Part shown: positions 23,528 to 24,230 of the stretch, piece after piece | How positions within the stretch are numbered: the stretch's first letter is position 1 | Layout: every line of letters starts with the position of its first letter | Source: Verrucomicrobiota bacterium | GTDB taxonomy: Bacteria > Verrucomicrobiota > Verrucomicrobiia > Opitutales > Opitutaceae | Length of the DNA: 24,230 bases | Direction of reading: 5' to 3' | NCBI GenBank assembly: GCA_023426435.1 | Contig: JAFAAS010000030.1 | Coordinates: 1 to 24,230 of the forward strand | Notes under the pieces: model-generated | What the model was told of the DNA's origin: nothing | Database searches by the model: none | What the model saw: only the letters and a program-made list of their open reading frames with translations | Translations under genes and position numbers: made by a program

Positions 23528-24108
23528 TTTTGATCTCTACGATTGAGCTGATTCATCGCCGCATCGGCGCCGCGCGAGAGCAGCAGGTCGAGTCCGGCGA
23601 GATAATGGGGGAGTTGTTGAGTGACGATGGCGAGTTGCGAGGCGGTAAACTTTCCGAGAACGAAATCCTTGAGGTCCATTTGCGGCGGGTCTTTCGGCCC
23701 AATCCCGAGCCGATAGCGAACGAAGCCGTTGCCAAGATGCTCCAGCAGGCTCGCGACGCCGTTGTGACCGCCGGCGCTGCCGCTGACCGAAACCTTCACC
23801 AACCCGAGATCGATCGTGAGATCGTCGTAGATCGCAACAATCGAGGGCGGCGAAATCTTGTAGTATCGCGCCAGCGCTCCGACGGAGGTGCCGCTGTCGT
23901 TCATGAACGTCTGCGGCTTCACCAGATAACACGGGCTTTTCCCCGGGCGATCCCAACGCGCGACTTGCGCGTCGAACTGCGGCGCAGCTTTCCACGTCAA
24001 CCCACGCTTGGCGGCAAACGCTTCGATCGCCATCCAACCGAGATTGTGACGGGTCTCCGCATACTCGCGGCCCGGGTTGCCGAGACCGGCAACGAGCGAA
24101 ATGGACAT
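23524..24108 (-). CDS. pth: Peptidyl-tRNA hydrolase
   Basis: The 194 residues contain the full Pth signature: VAGLGNPGREYAETRHNLGW with the conserved Asn and catalytic His near residue 21, VKPQTFMNDSG with the conserved Asn, YDDLTIDLG with the conserved Asp, and GSAGGHNG. The enzyme frees peptides from prematurely released peptidyl-tRNA in the cytoplasm. It lies between the L25-type gene and rpsF, a common order, and overlaps rpsF by four bases. Confidence 0.96.
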   Translation of the reverse strand: MSISLVAGLGNPGREYAETRHNLGWMAIEAFAAKRGLTWKAAPQFDAQVARWDRPGKSPCYLVKPQTFMNDSGTSVGALARYYKISPPSIVAIYDDLTIDLGLVKVSVSGSAGGHNGVASLLEHLGNGFVRYRLGIGPKDPPQMDLKDFVLGKFTASQLAIVTQQLPHYLAGLDLLLSRGADAAMNQLNRRDQK

Positions 24109-24118
24109 GACTCAAAGA

Positions 24119-24160
24119 ACAACGCCCGCGGTCCGTCGCGGTCAAGCGACGGACCGGGCG
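24119..24160 (-). terminator. Hairpin with terminator features after the L25-type gene
   Basis: CGGTCCGTCGC (24129-24139) pairs with GCGACGGACCG (24146-24156) over a 6-nt loop. Outer GC pairs extend the stem past a small bulge. On the minus strand the stem is followed by TTGTTCTTT, an imperfect U-rich run. It lies between the L25-type stop codon and the pth start, so it may cause partial termination between the two genes. Confidence 0.5.
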
Positions 24161-24168
24161 TGCAAAAC

Positions 24169-24230
24169 TTACTTCTTGGCCGGAGCAGCCGGCTTCGCCG
24201 CAGCGGCGGCACCCGCGGCCGGCTTCGCAC
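24169..24230 (-). CDS. C-terminal tail of a probable 50S ribosomal protein L25/general stress protein (partial)
   Basis: The minus strand reads ...AKPAAGAAAAAKPAAPAKK and TAA at 24169-24171; the gene continues beyond the window. Such a Lys/Ala/Pro-rich tail directly upstream of pth is typical of the long (CTC-type) L25 proteins, which bind 5S rRNA. Only the low-complexity tail is visible, so the call rests mainly on gene order. Confidence 0.6.
   Translation of the reverse strand, partial: AKPAAGAAAAAKPAAPAKK

Noticed and set aside
23668..23685. CTTGAG followed by TTTGCGG inside pth, resembling the operator motif
   Set aside because: The spacer is five instead of four bases, the site is within conserved coding sequence (KDLKMQ-like codons on the other strand), and the second half-site is absent. 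It shows the background level of near matches.
1..24230. CRISPR arrays, tRNA or rRNA genes, insertion sequences, phage genes
   Set aside because: No regularly spaced repeats with spacers, no cloverleaf-like sequence, no transposase or integrase motifs were seen on either strand.

Overview
The window reads as chromosomal DNA from a GC-rich, Gram-negative member of the Verrucomicrobia, most likely Opitutaceae-like. The reasons are a very large TonB-dependent receptor with the TEDSG/TLAGTRIRTDLRD plug style typical of that family, no SusD partner, an ASPIC/UnbV double-propeller secreted protein, almost no Shine-Dalgarno sequences, and scattered palindromic intergenic repeats. The taxonomic call is inference from family resemblance; no rRNA gene is present.

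Layout. Positions 1-6350 hold the tail of an unidentified + strand gene, a secreted FG-GAP/VCBS-UnbV protein (minus), and a divergent GT-C-type polytopic membrane protein (plus). Positions 6351-6813 are a non-coding stretch with three repeat-like elements and the terminator of the next gene. Positions 6814-22434 form a glycan-utilization locus: TonB receptor, XylR-type regulator, GH2 beta-mannosidase and a GH130 mannooligosaccharide phosphorylase (all minus); cellobiose 2-epimerase and mannosylglucose phosphorylase (both plus); then GH1 beta-glucosidase, CE7-type acetyl esterase and GH27 alpha-galactosidase (minus). Positions 22586-24230 are housekeeping: ssb, rpsF, pth and the tail of an L25-type ribosomal protein gene, all minus, closed by a clear intrinsic terminator.

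How the locus works (inference from the families). Together the genes fit acetylated galactoglucomannan or galactomannan. The TonB receptor takes up oligosaccharides. Exported GH27 and CE7 enzymes strip galactose and acetyl groups in the periplasm. Inside the cell GH2 and the GH130 phosphorylase shorten manno-oligosaccharides, the epimerase turns Man-Man into Man-Glc, mannosylglucose phosphorylase releases mannose-1-phosphate plus glucose, and GH1 handles gluco-configured pieces. No endo-mannanase and no inner-membrane sugar transporter are in the window.

The main new observation is a 30-bp operator-like element found three times, upstream of the TonB receptor (10552-10581), in the divergent phosphorylase/epimerase promoter region (15600-15629) and upstream of the GH27-CE7-GH1 cluster (22523-22552). 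It has a strongly conserved first half-site (GGMGCAAA), a conserved centre (CTCAAG), and a looser second half-site exactly 21 bp (two helical turns) after the first. That geometry suits a direct-repeat-binding AraC/XylR-type dimer, and the locus encodes one such regulator. It would tie all sugar-locus transcription units into one regulon.
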